64,000 nt of DNA, taken from NCBI RefSeq assembly GCF_008831285.2, contig NC_045143.1:11789503-11853502 (forward strand). The letters are read 5' to 3'. Under the pieces are notes generated by a model. That model saw only the letters and a program-made list of their open reading frames with translations. It had not been told where the DNA came from and did not search any database. Shown here one piece after another: positions 1 through 11,060 of this stretch. Position 1 is the stretch's first letter. Every line of letters starts with the position of its first letter. Made by a program: the position numbers and the translations under genes. The stretch comes from Nymphaea colorata. Taxonomy: Eukaryota; Streptophyta; Magnoliopsida; Nymphaeales; Nymphaeaceae.

Positions 1-229
1 ATTTTCTCAACATCCTGCATCAAGTAGATCATTTTCAGCTTGTCTGTGCAGATCATTTCACAAGTCTCTAGTGGTCTATTGTTGTCTGTGAAAGAGATCC
101 ATCTGGCAGGTTTCCCAGATTATGACCATCTGTAAGCACAAAATGCACGCTCGTATGTGCATGCATCTGCCTCTACTTTATTTTTGCTTGGTTCTGGGCC
201 TCTGGCAACATATATATATATTTAAAGTT

Positions 230-449
230 GTTCCAAGGGCAAGTTGATCTTTTACTCATTGAGGGGGTAGATGAGGTTTTAGACGCTGGTAAGTCTGCTG
301 CGGTTACAAATGTCAATGCTTGTTTCCTCATTCAGTTTTTTTTTTTTTTGGTTAGTGTGGTTGTGGTGGGAAGATCTCTGCCCTTGTATCGCTCAACACG
401 GTTCTTGTCTGCAGGAACGGCCACCATCCAGCGGCATTTAGATGTTTGA
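230..449 (+). CDS. possible last two exons of an upstream gene, function unknown
   Basis: A short open stretch ends at a good donor (exon end 288, intron starting gtaagt), and a tract ending in tctgcag precedes 415. Joining 288 to 415 keeps the frame and gives a C-terminal tail ending GTATIQRHLDV before TGA at 447-449. The upstream exon reads VDLLLIEGVDEVLDA. I do not recognise the family, and the 5' part of the gene would lie outside the window. An alternative frame is open over 446-649 but has no clear splice context. This could be chance; the support is only two splice sites and frame agreement. Confidence 0.25.
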
Positions 450-1180
450 TGCTGCAAAAGGCTAGAAGCTTCTGTGAAACTGCGCAAGTTCTTGAAGCCA
501 ACTTATCAGATCCTGTCTATCGACTGGCTATTCGAGAGCGGGACATGCGTGATACAAGTTGGCGGCAATTTTCAAGCACAGTTGCCAAAAGATGCCAACC
601 ATATCAGTTATCTGTGAAGTGCTACCTAATGTTTCGATTATCACGTTAGCCGCTAATGCTGTCAAGTTTTTAAGATACGCTTGTTCTTTGAGCCAGTCAT
701 CTTGAAAAAGGAGAGCGAAACTTCCAAGTGTCATATCTTCTCAGCCTATTTGTGCCTGGTAAGAGTTGGCGCTAGCAGAGATGAATGGAAACTGGCGAGC
801 AGGACGTTTAAAATTTAGCATGAAAAATTAAGAATATTTGATATTTATTCTGACATGAGCAGAATTAGATGGGCGTGGAACAAGAAGTTTTCCACTAGCA
901 CAATTCTTTTCGACTAAAGTTACTAAATGTGAAGTAACAACAACTCTCTCTCTCTCTCTCGCGTGCGTTGCAAAATGCAAGAACGACAGCAGAGGCACTC
1001 TTGAGTTGAAGCCCTCTGTTCCTTTTCATGGTCAAGCAGGCATGTCTTTTAGCTCAGAATGCGAGACCTCATGCTTACAAAGTAGGAAGATTACGGCTTA
1101 TGTGCACTTGTTACGCTAAAGCACAATTACCAACATCCGAAACATCTAAAAAAATGGCAATCAATGAAGATATATTAAAT
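450..1180. other. no gene recognised; CT microsatellite at 943-960
   Basis: A reading frame at 446-649 has mixed codon use but no family resemblance that I recognise; it may be 3' untranslated sequence of the preceding candidate. A (CT)n tract lies at about 943-960. Nothing else stands out. Confidence 0.5.
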
Positions 1181-2335
1181 AGGCCTGGGTGTCCGGCCGG
1201 GTATGGGTCGGGTCCGGGTCACACTTTTTTTCTATCGGGTTCAACTTTAGTGAGCCCGGCCCGATCTGATATCTTAACGGGACGGGCCTGGCCTGGTTAT
1301 CACTTTCTAAACCCGGCCCGGCCCAACGGCCCGTTGGGTCGACGTCGACGAGCAAGAAGAGGGAGGAGAAGGAGAGAAGGCGATGGGGACGAGGAGCAGG
1401 AGGAGAGGAGGCTTTGCATTGTTTACTTCCAATCGTTGCTGCCGTCGATGATCTCCAACTCAAGAGTCAAGACCCCCATCAGCGTGGCCAACGCCGCCGT
1501 CATCCAGCAGCAGGAGGTTAGACGAAGGGTCTAGGATTCGGGCCGGGCCGGGCTTAGAAAGGCCCACCCCTAAGGCGAACGGTGGAACTCCACCGGCAGG
1601 CCACCCAATAATGTGGGTGGCCGTCGGCGGGTCTCGCCAAGACGGCCGGCCGTCGCCCGCCCAAAACCGGCGAAATCCGGTCTTCTCCTTCCCGATTCAA
1701 AAAATGCCCCTTTTTCTTGATTGGGCGCTATAGTGGCGGCGAGGAAGCCACCGACAGCCTGTGGGTGGGCACCTGTGGGTCGCACGGTGCAGTCCAGCAA
1801 CAGCAAACCAGCCGGTGGCCTCCCTTCCCTGTCGTCGCCCTCCAACGGAAGGCCAACGCCTTCCATCGCCTTCCCCTCTCCCTCTCCCTCGCCCTGTTCT
1901 TCTTTCTGACTCTTATTGCGGCTGCGACAGAGGCGAACGGTAGTCGTCGTCGTTCGACAGGAGGGTAGACGAATGGTCTAGGAGGATACCGCCCAGTTGG
2001 GGTCGCCTCTCTCCCCGCCGGCCGGTTCCTCGCCGCCGTCCTCCCCTCCCGAAAGTTCTGCCTCCCCTGGCTCGGCGAGTTCTCCCTCAACCTCGGGTCG
2101 GCCCGACCCAGCCCGCCTGTTAACAAAACAGGTCGGGCTGGGCCTGATTTTTGGTGGACCAGGCCCGGCCCAAACTGGTCAGTTAACTTTAACGGGCCGG
2201 GCTGGGCCTGTTTTTTGGTGGACATGCTCGGTGCCCGGCCCCACCTGGCCCGTTTGTTGACTGGGCCGGGCCCGGGTCTGGGCTTTGGACCCAACGGGCC
2301 GATCCGGGCCGTGTTTTACCGGCTCGAGCATTCAC
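1181..2335. mobile_element. GC-rich, non-autonomous hAT-like element(s) with CCCGGCCC subterminal repeats
   Basis: Inside otherwise AT-rich DNA, this block is strongly GC-rich. It is packed at both ends (about 1190-1330, 1540-1565 and 2095-2315) with short repeats of the type GGGCCGGGC / GCCCGGCCC, the subterminal pattern common in plant hAT elements. The left edge reads TAGGCCTGGGTG. An internal edge at about 1573 (complement TTAGGGGTGGGCC) and the outer edge at about 2337 (complement TTAGGTGAATG) look like hAT ends. The motif agacgaaGGGTCTAGGA near 1516 recurs with one change near 1966, so two related units may be nested or duplicated. I could not find an 8-bp target duplication, so the borders are uncertain. 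Open frames inside are GC-rich noise. Confidence 0.5.
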
Positions 2336-2379
2336 CTAAAAAAAATTGGATAAAGTTAACTGCAGAAATGAGAAGAAAA

Positions 2380-2382
<3 letters not shown>

Positions 2383-2429
<47 letters not shown>
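2383..2429. repeat. (AT)n microsatellite
   Basis: About 23 uninterrupted AT units lie between the GC-rich element and the promoter region of the prolyl 4-hydroxylase gene. Confidence 0.95.
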
Positions 2430-2434
<5 letters not shown>

Positions 2435-2717
2435 CATGTCCGGAATGATTGCTACTCTTATTATTATTGAACAGAATACGTTCAAAGTAAATAAAAGAAA
2501 AACCTATATTCATTTATTTTGCATTAAGAAAAATAATTAAGATAGAAGTGAATGCAAATTCATTAAGCTCATTACTGTCTGGGAGTTGCTTAGAAAAGGA
2601 AACGTAAACGCCCTTTTCTCTTCCTTCATTCTTCATCCTTCTTGATTTTCACCTCCTGATCACTACCACATTTATCTTTCTTTCAAATTTTCCATCTTTT
2701 TCTCCTGCATCAAAAGA

Positions 2718-5700
2718 ATGTCTTTACTTGTTATCTTCTTGCTCTTGTTTTCCATCTTCAATCTCTCCCGTTCTGATGATCTTTCAAAATGGTAAGAAGC
2801 ATTAGTTTAGGTTTCTTCCCTTACTTCCATTATTCATGTCCTAAAAATTATTTGTTACGTTCATCTCAGGGACGAAAAGGAAAGCTCGCCCTTTCAGTAC
2901 TCACAGCATTCAACTTCTTTTGAATACGATCGAGTAGTCCAACTGTCCCAACAACCAAGGTATGTTGAATTGGATTAATAGAAGAATGCAAGTTAGTTTC
3001 TTCCGGAATTCTGACAAATGATTTGGTGTTGGTTCTGGCAGGGTTTTCCTTTACAAGGGTTTCCTGACGGATGAAGAATGTGATCATCTCATCAATGTGG
3101 TAATGTTGACGAACTTAAAGAGTTAAGCATGGTGATCAATCCAGTGCTTCTGTTCTGATGGCGAGTTTCTTTGCTTGGTTTGGTCACGTACAGGCAAAGC
3201 ATAACCTTACAAGATCTAAGGTTGGCCATTCATCGGGTCATTTCAGTCTGGGACGAACGAGCTCGACTGCGGGTTTAGACGACGATGTGAGTGAACCATT
3301 TCATGATCCCATTCAAGTTCCTGCTACATCATCAATCTGTATATTCTGTATCTACACTTAGTGAAACATAATCTTAGTTTCGAGCATCTTTTCCTTTAAA
3401 TGGTTATGTGGCCAAGGAATGCACCCCATCTGATCGATGAATATACTTAATCTTGTTCAACTGAAAACTTCTAAATCAGTTGATGGGGTGCGAGTTTTTT
3501 CTTTAGTTCAATAGAAAAGAAATTCACTCAGTTTGAAATTAAAACTTTCTTAGTTGATGCTGTTGTTGTAAAACCTCCAGTTTCTGACCTTGATTTGGCA
3601 GAAGGCAGACGCTAAGATGCATTCATGGAAGTTGAATGTGTCATTTTCCTTGTGTGCGTGTTTGATAGCCTCGGATCTATGAGTCGATATCTAAGATACC
3701 TTTTATGTTAGACTCACAATATATAGAAACAAACACCAGATTATATACCACTATGAGGAAAGGTGGAATCAACTCGGATCTTATATCTGAAGTTATCAAA
3801 CAATCCCTTAGCTAGGCCGGTGGAGTTTTTTGTTGGCAATTTTACCTTACCTGAGAAGGTGGCTGCTTTTGCTTATCACATGCTGTAAGCAGCTATTTTT
3901 ACTGCGGTAGGTATTACAAGCTGCTCAAATTGCTGTATGTATTAACTTTTACTGTAGTGTTTCAACTCGTCACGTTCTATCAATTGGTGACCTTTGCATA
4001 GAACAAGATAATTTGCATCATTAAGTGGGCGTTTGATAAAAAGAATATAATATTTTTGAAATACATGTCACATTTAGTTTTTGAGAGGGCTTTTCATAAG
4101 AAGAAAATTGTATTTTTGGAATGCATATTCTATATAAGAACACATGACTCACAAACATTTAGGTCTTGTTGCAAGAGACATAGTGCAATTGTTGATGTTC
4201 TTGTGATTAGATCCAACAGTCTGATATAACACATAATCATGTTATGTTTCTTGACAGGCAGGCTATATTCTTCGAACATATGTCCTAAAAATATAATGTC
4301 CTTGTCAAACGCCCTCCAAAAACCTTTGAGAGAGAGAACGTGCATCTATGAGACCCTTTATTGTTCTCATATATCTTGCTTTCATTTTCTCATTTATAGG
4401 ACAAGGTTGTTGCAAGACTAAAGGACAGAATTGAAGCATGGACTCTACTTCCTAAAGGTGAAATTTGAATGTTATAATATTAAGTTTATCTTCTCTGAAT
4501 TTTTAGAATTCTTCGTATGGGATCGAGGATAAACTAGGCAGCTTGCAATGTAATCGCAGAAATTAAATTTGGTGTAATTTAGTGGAAAAGCAAACACTTC
4601 AATTGCTAGTGTCTACTTACAGAACTCTACTTGTCTTGGACAACTAGAAAAAAAAAATGTTTGATTCATTGGATTTTGAGAACTTGAAATATGAAATCCT
4701 TGAACAAGAGAGATGCCAAATCGTTCCGGGAGATACAAAATTTTCTAAGTGGAGTGCTACATATACAACTCAGGACTATATAAGCCAGAGAAATGGAGAG
4801 AATATTGAGGCTCTTTCCTAGTCGGCAAGTTGTAACCCCCTCGATCATGGAAAAACACGCAATTATGAAATTAAATTAGTGAAATTGTGATAAAAACATG
4901 CAATTCTGAAAGTAAAATTACTGAAATTGTGTTTCTTTTTGGGTATGTGTTCGACGGATCACAGGCCCAATTTCATCTAATTCTGGAAATCACAAGTTGA
5001 TCGTTGCCGTTGTTTTTGGCGATCAGAAAATGGCGAGACAATGCAGGTGCAGCGGTATGAGAAAGGCCAGCATTACATGTGGCACGCGGATTTCATGGAC
5101 AACCAACGTCCGATTGCCGGCGGCAACCGAGTGGTAACGTTGATAATGTACTTGTCCACGGTGACCACGGGCGGAGAGACCTTCTTCCCGAACGCGAAGG
5201 CAAGATGTTGACATCCACAGTCTAGATTTTTTTTTTTCCCGGGTTTTCTTACACATTTGTCAATCTTTTCTTGCTAAAATCATGATAAAGAAATTTATCC
5301 ATCTTGCCGGCAGGTGTTTGATCAGTATGATCCCTTGTCCAACTGCAGTAGCACGGGCCTTGCAGGTAAGCATCAATCTCGAGATTAACACAACATTTAT
5401 TCTCTTATCAATGGATAATAAGTCTAATTAGCAGTAAAAAATGGACTAAGAAACCATAGTCTCCAAAAAAAAAAAAAACATTTATAGAACTCGATAAATA
5501 AGTGAGCCATTTAAACCTAAAAGAACGCCGGTTTTTTTAAAAAAACACCAAAATGAAAAAACAAGAAAAATGCTTTTCTTTCATGTTTTTTCTCTCTTTT
5601 TTTTCACTTTAGGATTTTCACGTTTTTAATGCCAAACTGTTAGTTTTTATTTTCTTTTATTTTTGCTTATTTAATTATTTTTAATATTTTTGTCATTACT

Positions 5701-6276
5701 TTTTCACTTATTTGATTCTTCCTTAATTTTTAAATTTTTATTCTTTTAATTTACTGCATTTTTTTTTCGTTTTTTTCAATTTCACCATATTATACCTAAG
5801 AAAAACCTTGCCAATAACATTTTATATTATACCTAAGAAAAACCTTGCCAATAACATTTTTTGTGACTATGAAAGAAGCATAAAAAGAAATTAAACGATT
5901 TTACCTAAAATTAAGATAAGAACTTTTTGTGGGGTATTATTTCGTCTATTTATTTTTGAACTTGTTGGTCGCAGTGAAGCCAAGGAAAGGAGACGCTCTG
6001 CTGTTCTTCAACCTGAACCTGGACGAGTCTCCTGATGAGACAAGCCGGCATGGGAGCTGCCGGGTGGTGGAGGGCGAGAAGTGGGTTGCGACCCACTGGG
6101 TCCACGTTAGAGCCCATCGTTACAGCGCATCTCTGTACAAGGAGGGTGAGTGCAGAGACCGCAGAGCTAGTTGCAAAGCAAGGGCTGCTGCTGGTGCCTG
6201 TGTCCAAAACGATCCCTTTGCTGTTAAATTTTGTAAACTCAGTTGCCGTTTCTGCGTATTCGGGGCGCCCAGCTGA
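2718..6276 (+). CDS. prolyl 4-hydroxylase with C-terminal ShKT domain (8 exons)
   Basis: Fe(II)/2-oxoglutarate-dependent prolyl 4-hydroxylase, which hydroxylates proline in secreted hydroxyproline-rich proteins in ER/Golgi. I read exons 2718-2791, 2870-2959, 3042-3099, 3194-3286, 4400-4457, 5027-5199, 5314-5365 and 5975-6276. They total 900 nt (299 aa) with all phases agreeing. Residues 1-20 form a hydrophobic signal/anchor (MSLLVIFLLLFSIFNLSRS). Iron ligands are the HAD motif (H144, D146) and H225 in SRHGSC; the 2-oxoglutarate lysine is K235 in GEKW. KPRKGDALLFFNL is the family signature. Six cysteines (259, 266, 275, 286, 290, 293) form a C-terminal ShKT module, found in a subset of plant P4Hs. 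Length is normal for the family. Intron 6 has a GC donor. The usual VADNxSG segment reads VGHSSGH here, a possible substrate-loop change. AATAAA lies at 6299. Confidence 0.93.
4027..4314. mobile_element. MITE in P4H intron 4
   Basis: The segment starts GGGCGTTTGATAA and ends with the near inverse TTGTCAAACGCCC, followed inward on both sides by AT-rich complementary sequence (ATATAATATTTTT / AAATATAATGTCC). The size of about 288 bp and the intronic location suit a MITE. I see no convincing target duplication, so the superfamily stays open. Confidence 0.55.
5200..5313 (+). other. GC-AG intron of the P4H gene
   Basis: Exon 6 ends AAC GCG AAG at 5199 and the intron begins gcaaga, not gt. The acceptor is ccggcag before GTG TTT GAT. 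Exon 6 (173 nt) and exon 7 (52 nt) keep frame only with this junction, and the join falls where the family aligns. GC-AG introns are a known minor class in plants. Confidence 0.8.
5470..5935. repeat. T-rich dispersed repeat in P4H intron 7 (second copy at about 62.25-62.66 kb)
   Basis: The order of landmarks ('tttttaatgccaaa', 'tttttattttctttta', 'ttcaccatattatacc') matches a region at about 62400-62620, so both belong to one dispersed family. At the end here a 37-bp unit starting atattatacctaag is tandemly duplicated (starts 5787 and 5824). No coding sequence and no clear termini. Confidence 0.6.
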
Positions 6277-6298
6277 TCGGCTAAATTTGGTCGCCCTT

Positions 6299-6304
6299 AA
6301 TAAA
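6299..6304 (+). other. poly(A) signal AATAAA of the P4H gene
   Basis: AATAAA 22 nt downstream of the TGA at 6274-6276, in T-rich sequence; a plausible polyadenylation signal. Confidence 0.5.
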
Positions 6305-6703
6305 TACTTTATTGATTCATCATTGTGTCCCCAGATTTTGTAATCTTTCTGCAAATTATAAACAAAAAAAATTAATGGGGTTTACATTTCTACTAAGAGT
6401 TTTGTGTTTTTCTGTTAAATGCAGTGACTTTGAAAAGCCAGAGTCACACTCTGACTATCCAAAGTTACCCATTAATCTAAACAGAAGTTACCCATTAATC
6501 TAAACAGGCTGTCTATTTGTTTTTTTTGAAGCATATAGATGGTTGAAAGAAAAACAAGAAAAAATGTGAACTAATACTAGATGACTGACAAAAATACCTA
6601 TCATTTTTTTTTTCTTAATTGTCTATCATGTTGGATGGATGATCCTGCTTAGCTCTGTAACTATGAAAACTAAAGTGACCATTCAATTTTCTCATCTCCC
6701 TCT

Positions 6704-6706
<3 letters not shown>

Positions 6707-6749
<43 letters not shown>

Positions 6750-6806
6750 ACACACACACACTCGCACACACATATATGTGAGAGAGTAGGAGAGAGAGAG
6801 AGAGAT
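6707..6806. repeat. compound microsatellite (TA)n-(CA)n-(GA)n
   Basis: A TA run at 6707-6747 is followed by CA units and then GA units up to about 6806. It lies at the 3' side of the minus-strand SINE candidate and may be its expanded tail. Confidence 0.9.
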
Positions 6807-6975
6807 ATGAAGGGGAAGCGGAAAGGGGATCCGATAAGACCCATCCACATTAGCCCAAGTGTCAACTCTCAACCCTAACTCAACTCAATACCATCAAAAT
6901 AATGCTCTTCAAGAATTGAACCAATGATGTGGGTTTACACACCATTTACCCCAACCAGTTGCGCTATCCATGACA
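6807..6975 (-). mobile_element. tRNA-derived SINE candidate
   Basis: On the minus strand, TAGCGCAACTGG (6966-6955) matches the RNA polymerase III box A consensus. GGTTCAATTC (6922-6913) matches box B, 44 nt apart start to start, as in tRNA-derived SINEs. The region between does not fold as a clean tRNA and the unit continues about 100 bp beyond box B, so a SINE is likelier than a tRNA gene. The compound microsatellite would be its tail. I saw no target duplication. Confidence 0.5.
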
Positions 6976-6979
6976 AAGA

Positions 6980-9900
6980 GAGGATTGGGTAGGATCAGCT
7001 GTCATTTCCTATTGGTTTCACCAGTTGCACTCATAAAATTCAATATTTTGTATTCTTTTTATTGCAAAATTTACTACATAATAATACATTAAAAATTCAC
7101 TTAAAAATGATGTATACTTTTTTAGAACTATGCAGATAGGAGCTCGCTAGAGTTTAAGAATCAATAATTTGAAATGATTTGGTGCACAAAAAATGATTTT
7201 TTTCTCTTGATTTCATGGTTTAGAACATGAAGATCATGTCTATATAACTAGCTTTTCCCAAAAAAGTTAAAAAACACATGAATCAGATCAGCTGGCCGGT
7301 TTTATTAATTTTGTATGAATGGTTACACGAACAATTCAACAGCTAGCTTACATTAATGAAGATTTCTTCCTTTTGGGCTCAGAGGAATGTCTTATGGCCT
7401 AAACTTTATTGTTATAACCTACCAATTGGAATACTTCCCTACATATGTGTAGAATAGTATACCAATTTTAGTGCAAATCCAACTCCAATCTGATGGGTCC
7501 TCCACTGTCCTGACAGTAGGTATGTAACTTTTTGCTATGTGTTTTGTTTGCATGATCTTTTATCCAGTCTCACATGCATCACATCTCAGAGTTTAGAAAG
7601 AGTTTTCCACTTCTATTACTTTGGAGTAGTTTCCTATATACATGCAGTTTTTTCTTATCAATATTTAGGTGAACCAAAGTTTGTGTTTGTTATCACTTTT
7701 ACCTATTTTATAGCATCATATTTTTTGTCATGGCCACTTTCATTGCTTTATGCAGAAATCCAAATTTTCATAGAGATTGTTTAGATCATATCTCAAAGTC
7801 TAGCTCAAGCTTTTTGATGCTTTAAGTTAGATTATATTCCTACACTTGTGTAGTTCAGCCACCCAATTTTGAATCAAATATTTGCCCATTTGATAAGGTT
7901 TTACGTCAAATTAAAGGAAACTATTTTCTATCAAAACCCTATTTTTTCAAAAATATCATGCTCCAAATTTTTCCTACATTTTCTAGATCCATTTCTCAAG
8001 CACTAGGATCTCTTTTTCAATTAATATACCAATTGATTTCTTTTAGGTGGCATTTGAATGCTAAGGCAAGCAATGTCTCAATTAAGCAGCAGTGACAGTT
8101 GAATGACAACCAATACAACTGCAGTAGAATTACATATTCCATATGCCTTCCCACATTTTTTAAGATTCTCGTTTAATACAAGAATATAAGATGTCAAATG
8201 TACATAGAAAATGAATGAACAAAGCAAACAAATATAGTATGTACAACTAAGCTATACAACTCATCAATTTGACTACCATCTAACTAAAAGCTTGGGATAG
8301 TATAACTCACTAAGACACTTCTTTTTTTTTATTACCATCTTAACAAGCATGACCACATGTCATTAGATGTGTTTAATTACAATTTTTTTAATTAGTTTCA
8401 GTATAACTCTAGCTGTTGCAACCCCTCCTTTGATAACCCTAATTGTACATCTCCCATGCCTCAGGCATAGGTGATACAATTCCCTCACTAAATAATTATT
8501 TCAGAAATGGGAAGGCAAGACATACCATGGCAAGGTCACATTAATCCTGACACTTATGGTTCTCAACTCTGGGCAAGGTCTATCAGAGAATGCTAGAAAG
8601 ATTCAGATCTTACTGGTCTAGATCATCATGCTTATCCTGACGAGCATCCCATAGTTTCTGGATCTTCAATAAGGCAGGTGCAACCAACATGATAAAGATG
8701 GCAAACTTAGTGTCGCCTTATCTCCCACTTTCACACGTGTACACCAAATAGTCAAGATATGAGCAAGAATCCTCACCTTCTTAGCATATAACCTTTTATT
8801 ATCTTTAGTGAGATTATTTTCCTTCATTAGCCTTGTCATCGCAGTCAAGTATTCAACCTACTTTGCAACTATCGTCTAATTTACAACATTTTTTTAAATG
8901 TTAAGATAAATGTCAAGAACTTCTTGCTATGGTAGTTTCAGTTCAGTTCATTGTTGAGGATGTATTACCTTTAGGTTGTGTTTGGAAACCTTAGATGTTA
9001 AATCTGAGGTGATTTGAGATATGAGAATCTTAGATCCTAAGTTTTTAGAACAGAGCTTCTTACCATGGATTTAAGATTTTTTGTTTGATGGAATCAAAAT
9101 TACAATGGGGGATCTAAGATCCAATGTTTGTTACAAAATGAGGATCTTAAATTCAAACTTCTTTAACAATTGATAAGTACATGGAATGGAGTTGCAAGAA
9201 AACTATGCTTTTGGTAGGCAAAATTGTTATGCAATAACTACAATTAGACATTCAAAAGATTAGCAACCTTCTTATTTGGATCATTTTTAAATATATTTAA
9301 GTTGAATTGGATCATCTATTTCCACCAATGTACTCATCTAATAGCCAGACGTATATAGAACCACTCAACAACTGTTGTGTTCTAACAACAACAAAAAGAC
9401 ATTCTCCTTTAAAAAAGTGAAAAGGACAAAAACACAAAAGTAGAAAAGAATGCTGCAATGGCTACCAAACTTTAACAAAACCAAACAAAATTTTTGCCAT
9501 TTGACAACACCCCTAAATTGAGAAGGCCTGAAAAGAACTCCCATAAGTGCATTTTTGTTGTTCAAATTTCAAATTTAAGTGCATAAGAATCTTATATAAA
9601 TTTTAAAATTTAAAAGAACACAAACCTATGCTACATCAAACCTATGAGTTGTTTTCTCTCAAGCCCATATTTGTTCCACAATTAGACTACTAAAGTTTTT
9701 CACACTTTGTGCATGCATAATAACACACTAGCAATTTTACCAAGAACAGTTCTAAGCATTAGTCAATCCATACATTTATCAAACCTATGATTAGTTGGCT
9801 GTCTTCCAATTACATGATTAGCTGGCTTGTTTATAGAGAATTTTATTCAAATTTTCAGTAAGAAGTTGTAGTGTTAGGAAACCATCATGCATGTCATATC

Positions 9901-10360
9901 CAAAATTGAATTTCAATCACATGGTGAATAAACAGTTGTAAAAGAGTAATCAATTAAGGTTCTTGTGGTGCACTACAAATAAAACACAACTATAAGGTAA
10001 AAAAAACTTGATGACCTATTACAACAAGTAACAACCCTTTTTCAGACAAGTCCCATCTAATGATGTACATGAAATACTTTTCCTTTTAAATGCAGCTGAA
10101 AGGTCCAGTTATCCATCTAGCCAATAACATGTGCATTTTAATGAATCCAACAACTTGCAATTCATATTATATTATTGATGATCAAACAATGAACAAGAAA
10201 TGATTATAATCAAAGGTAAAGAGACATAAAAATATTATTAATTTGTACGCACCATTTTGTATAGTCATGCCACATTTGTTTTGTGATTCATTCGTCAACA
10301 TATTGTTGCTACCACGAAGGTGAAGTTGGTTACTATTCTTTTTTTATCATCATCTACCTA
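6980..10360. other. AT-rich intergenic DNA, no gene recognised
   Basis: No reading frame here resembles a known family. A segment from about 8977, beginning GGTTGTGTTTGGAAACC and rich in GATCTAAGATC-like words to about 9150, resembles a decayed MITE, but I could not pair its ends. Confidence 0.5.
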
Positions 10361-10364
10361 TTTA

Positions 10365-11060
10365 TGGTTGTAAAATTCATCATCTTCATTGCTTCAAATT
10401 ACTTTGCTTTTGAGGTCATCTCTAGTATAAAATTATGGAATACACATGTTGCAAGAACATTTTTTACTTGAGTGTGAAAAATATATTGCACTTGATGCTT
10501 GAATATTGGAAAACATGATTTTAAAATACCAAATGCACGTTTCACTATAGCTATAAGTGATGCATGCATATAGTTGAAAAGCTCTTCTTCCCTCTCTCTA
10601 TAGGTTTAGCTCCCAAAGCTTTGAATTCTAAAAGATGGTGCATGTATCTTTGATATGGAGTGAGGAATCCAACTATGTTTGAATATCGATTATTAGCAAG
10701 ATAATATTTCCCTATAGTCGTATGATTATAAAACAAAATAAAAAATACAACAAATAATTTATTAAACAAGAAATACTATTGCCTTCAGGTATTACAAGTG
10801 GATTTTCATTATCATCAATAGCATTATGTAGAACTCTTGAATCTGAAGTTGATGTCTTCCAACCTACAAGTGCATAATGAAGCATATCAAATCCCACTAC
10901 AACCATCACATTTTGAGTTCATACTTCATTCATATTACAAAATCATCATTGTGTTTCAAGTGGCACCCAAGCAGGATTATCAGCTCCATCAATTGTTCTC
11001 AAGCAATCATATATAAATAATAACATAGAATGTGCAATATTATAATGACATTCAATATTT
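10365..11060 (-). pseudogene. PIF/Harbinger (HARBI1-like) transposase remnant
   Basis: The minus strand carries the DDE nuclease of PIF/Harbinger transposases in order: IDGADNPAWVPLE (first catalytic D near 10988), VVGFDMLHYALVGWKTS then TSDSRVL (second D near 10841), NPLVIPEG, KYYLANNRYSNIVGFLTPY, LFNYMHASLIAIVKRAFG and a TQVKNVLATCVFHNFI-like end. The acidic residue expected before RAFG is lysine here (codon 10542-10540), so the third catalytic position is lost. There are stops and at least one frameshift (near 10580). An AT-rich stretch between PEG and KYYL could be a short intron (GC donor, tatag acceptor). No 5' helix-turn-helix part was recognised. Non-functional. Confidence 0.8.

Noticed and set aside
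1028-1534. 168-codon open frame in GC-rich DNA
   Set aside because: Runs across the hAT-like subterminal repeats; GC-rich composition keeps frames open by chance.
1728-2294. 188-codon minus-strand frame rich in Pro/Arg
   Set aside because: Same reason: translation of CCCGGCCC repeats, no domain.
6907-6975. functional tRNA gene on the minus strand
   Set aside because: Box A and B are present, but the acceptor and anticodon stems do not pair in a way I can support; a SINE fits better.
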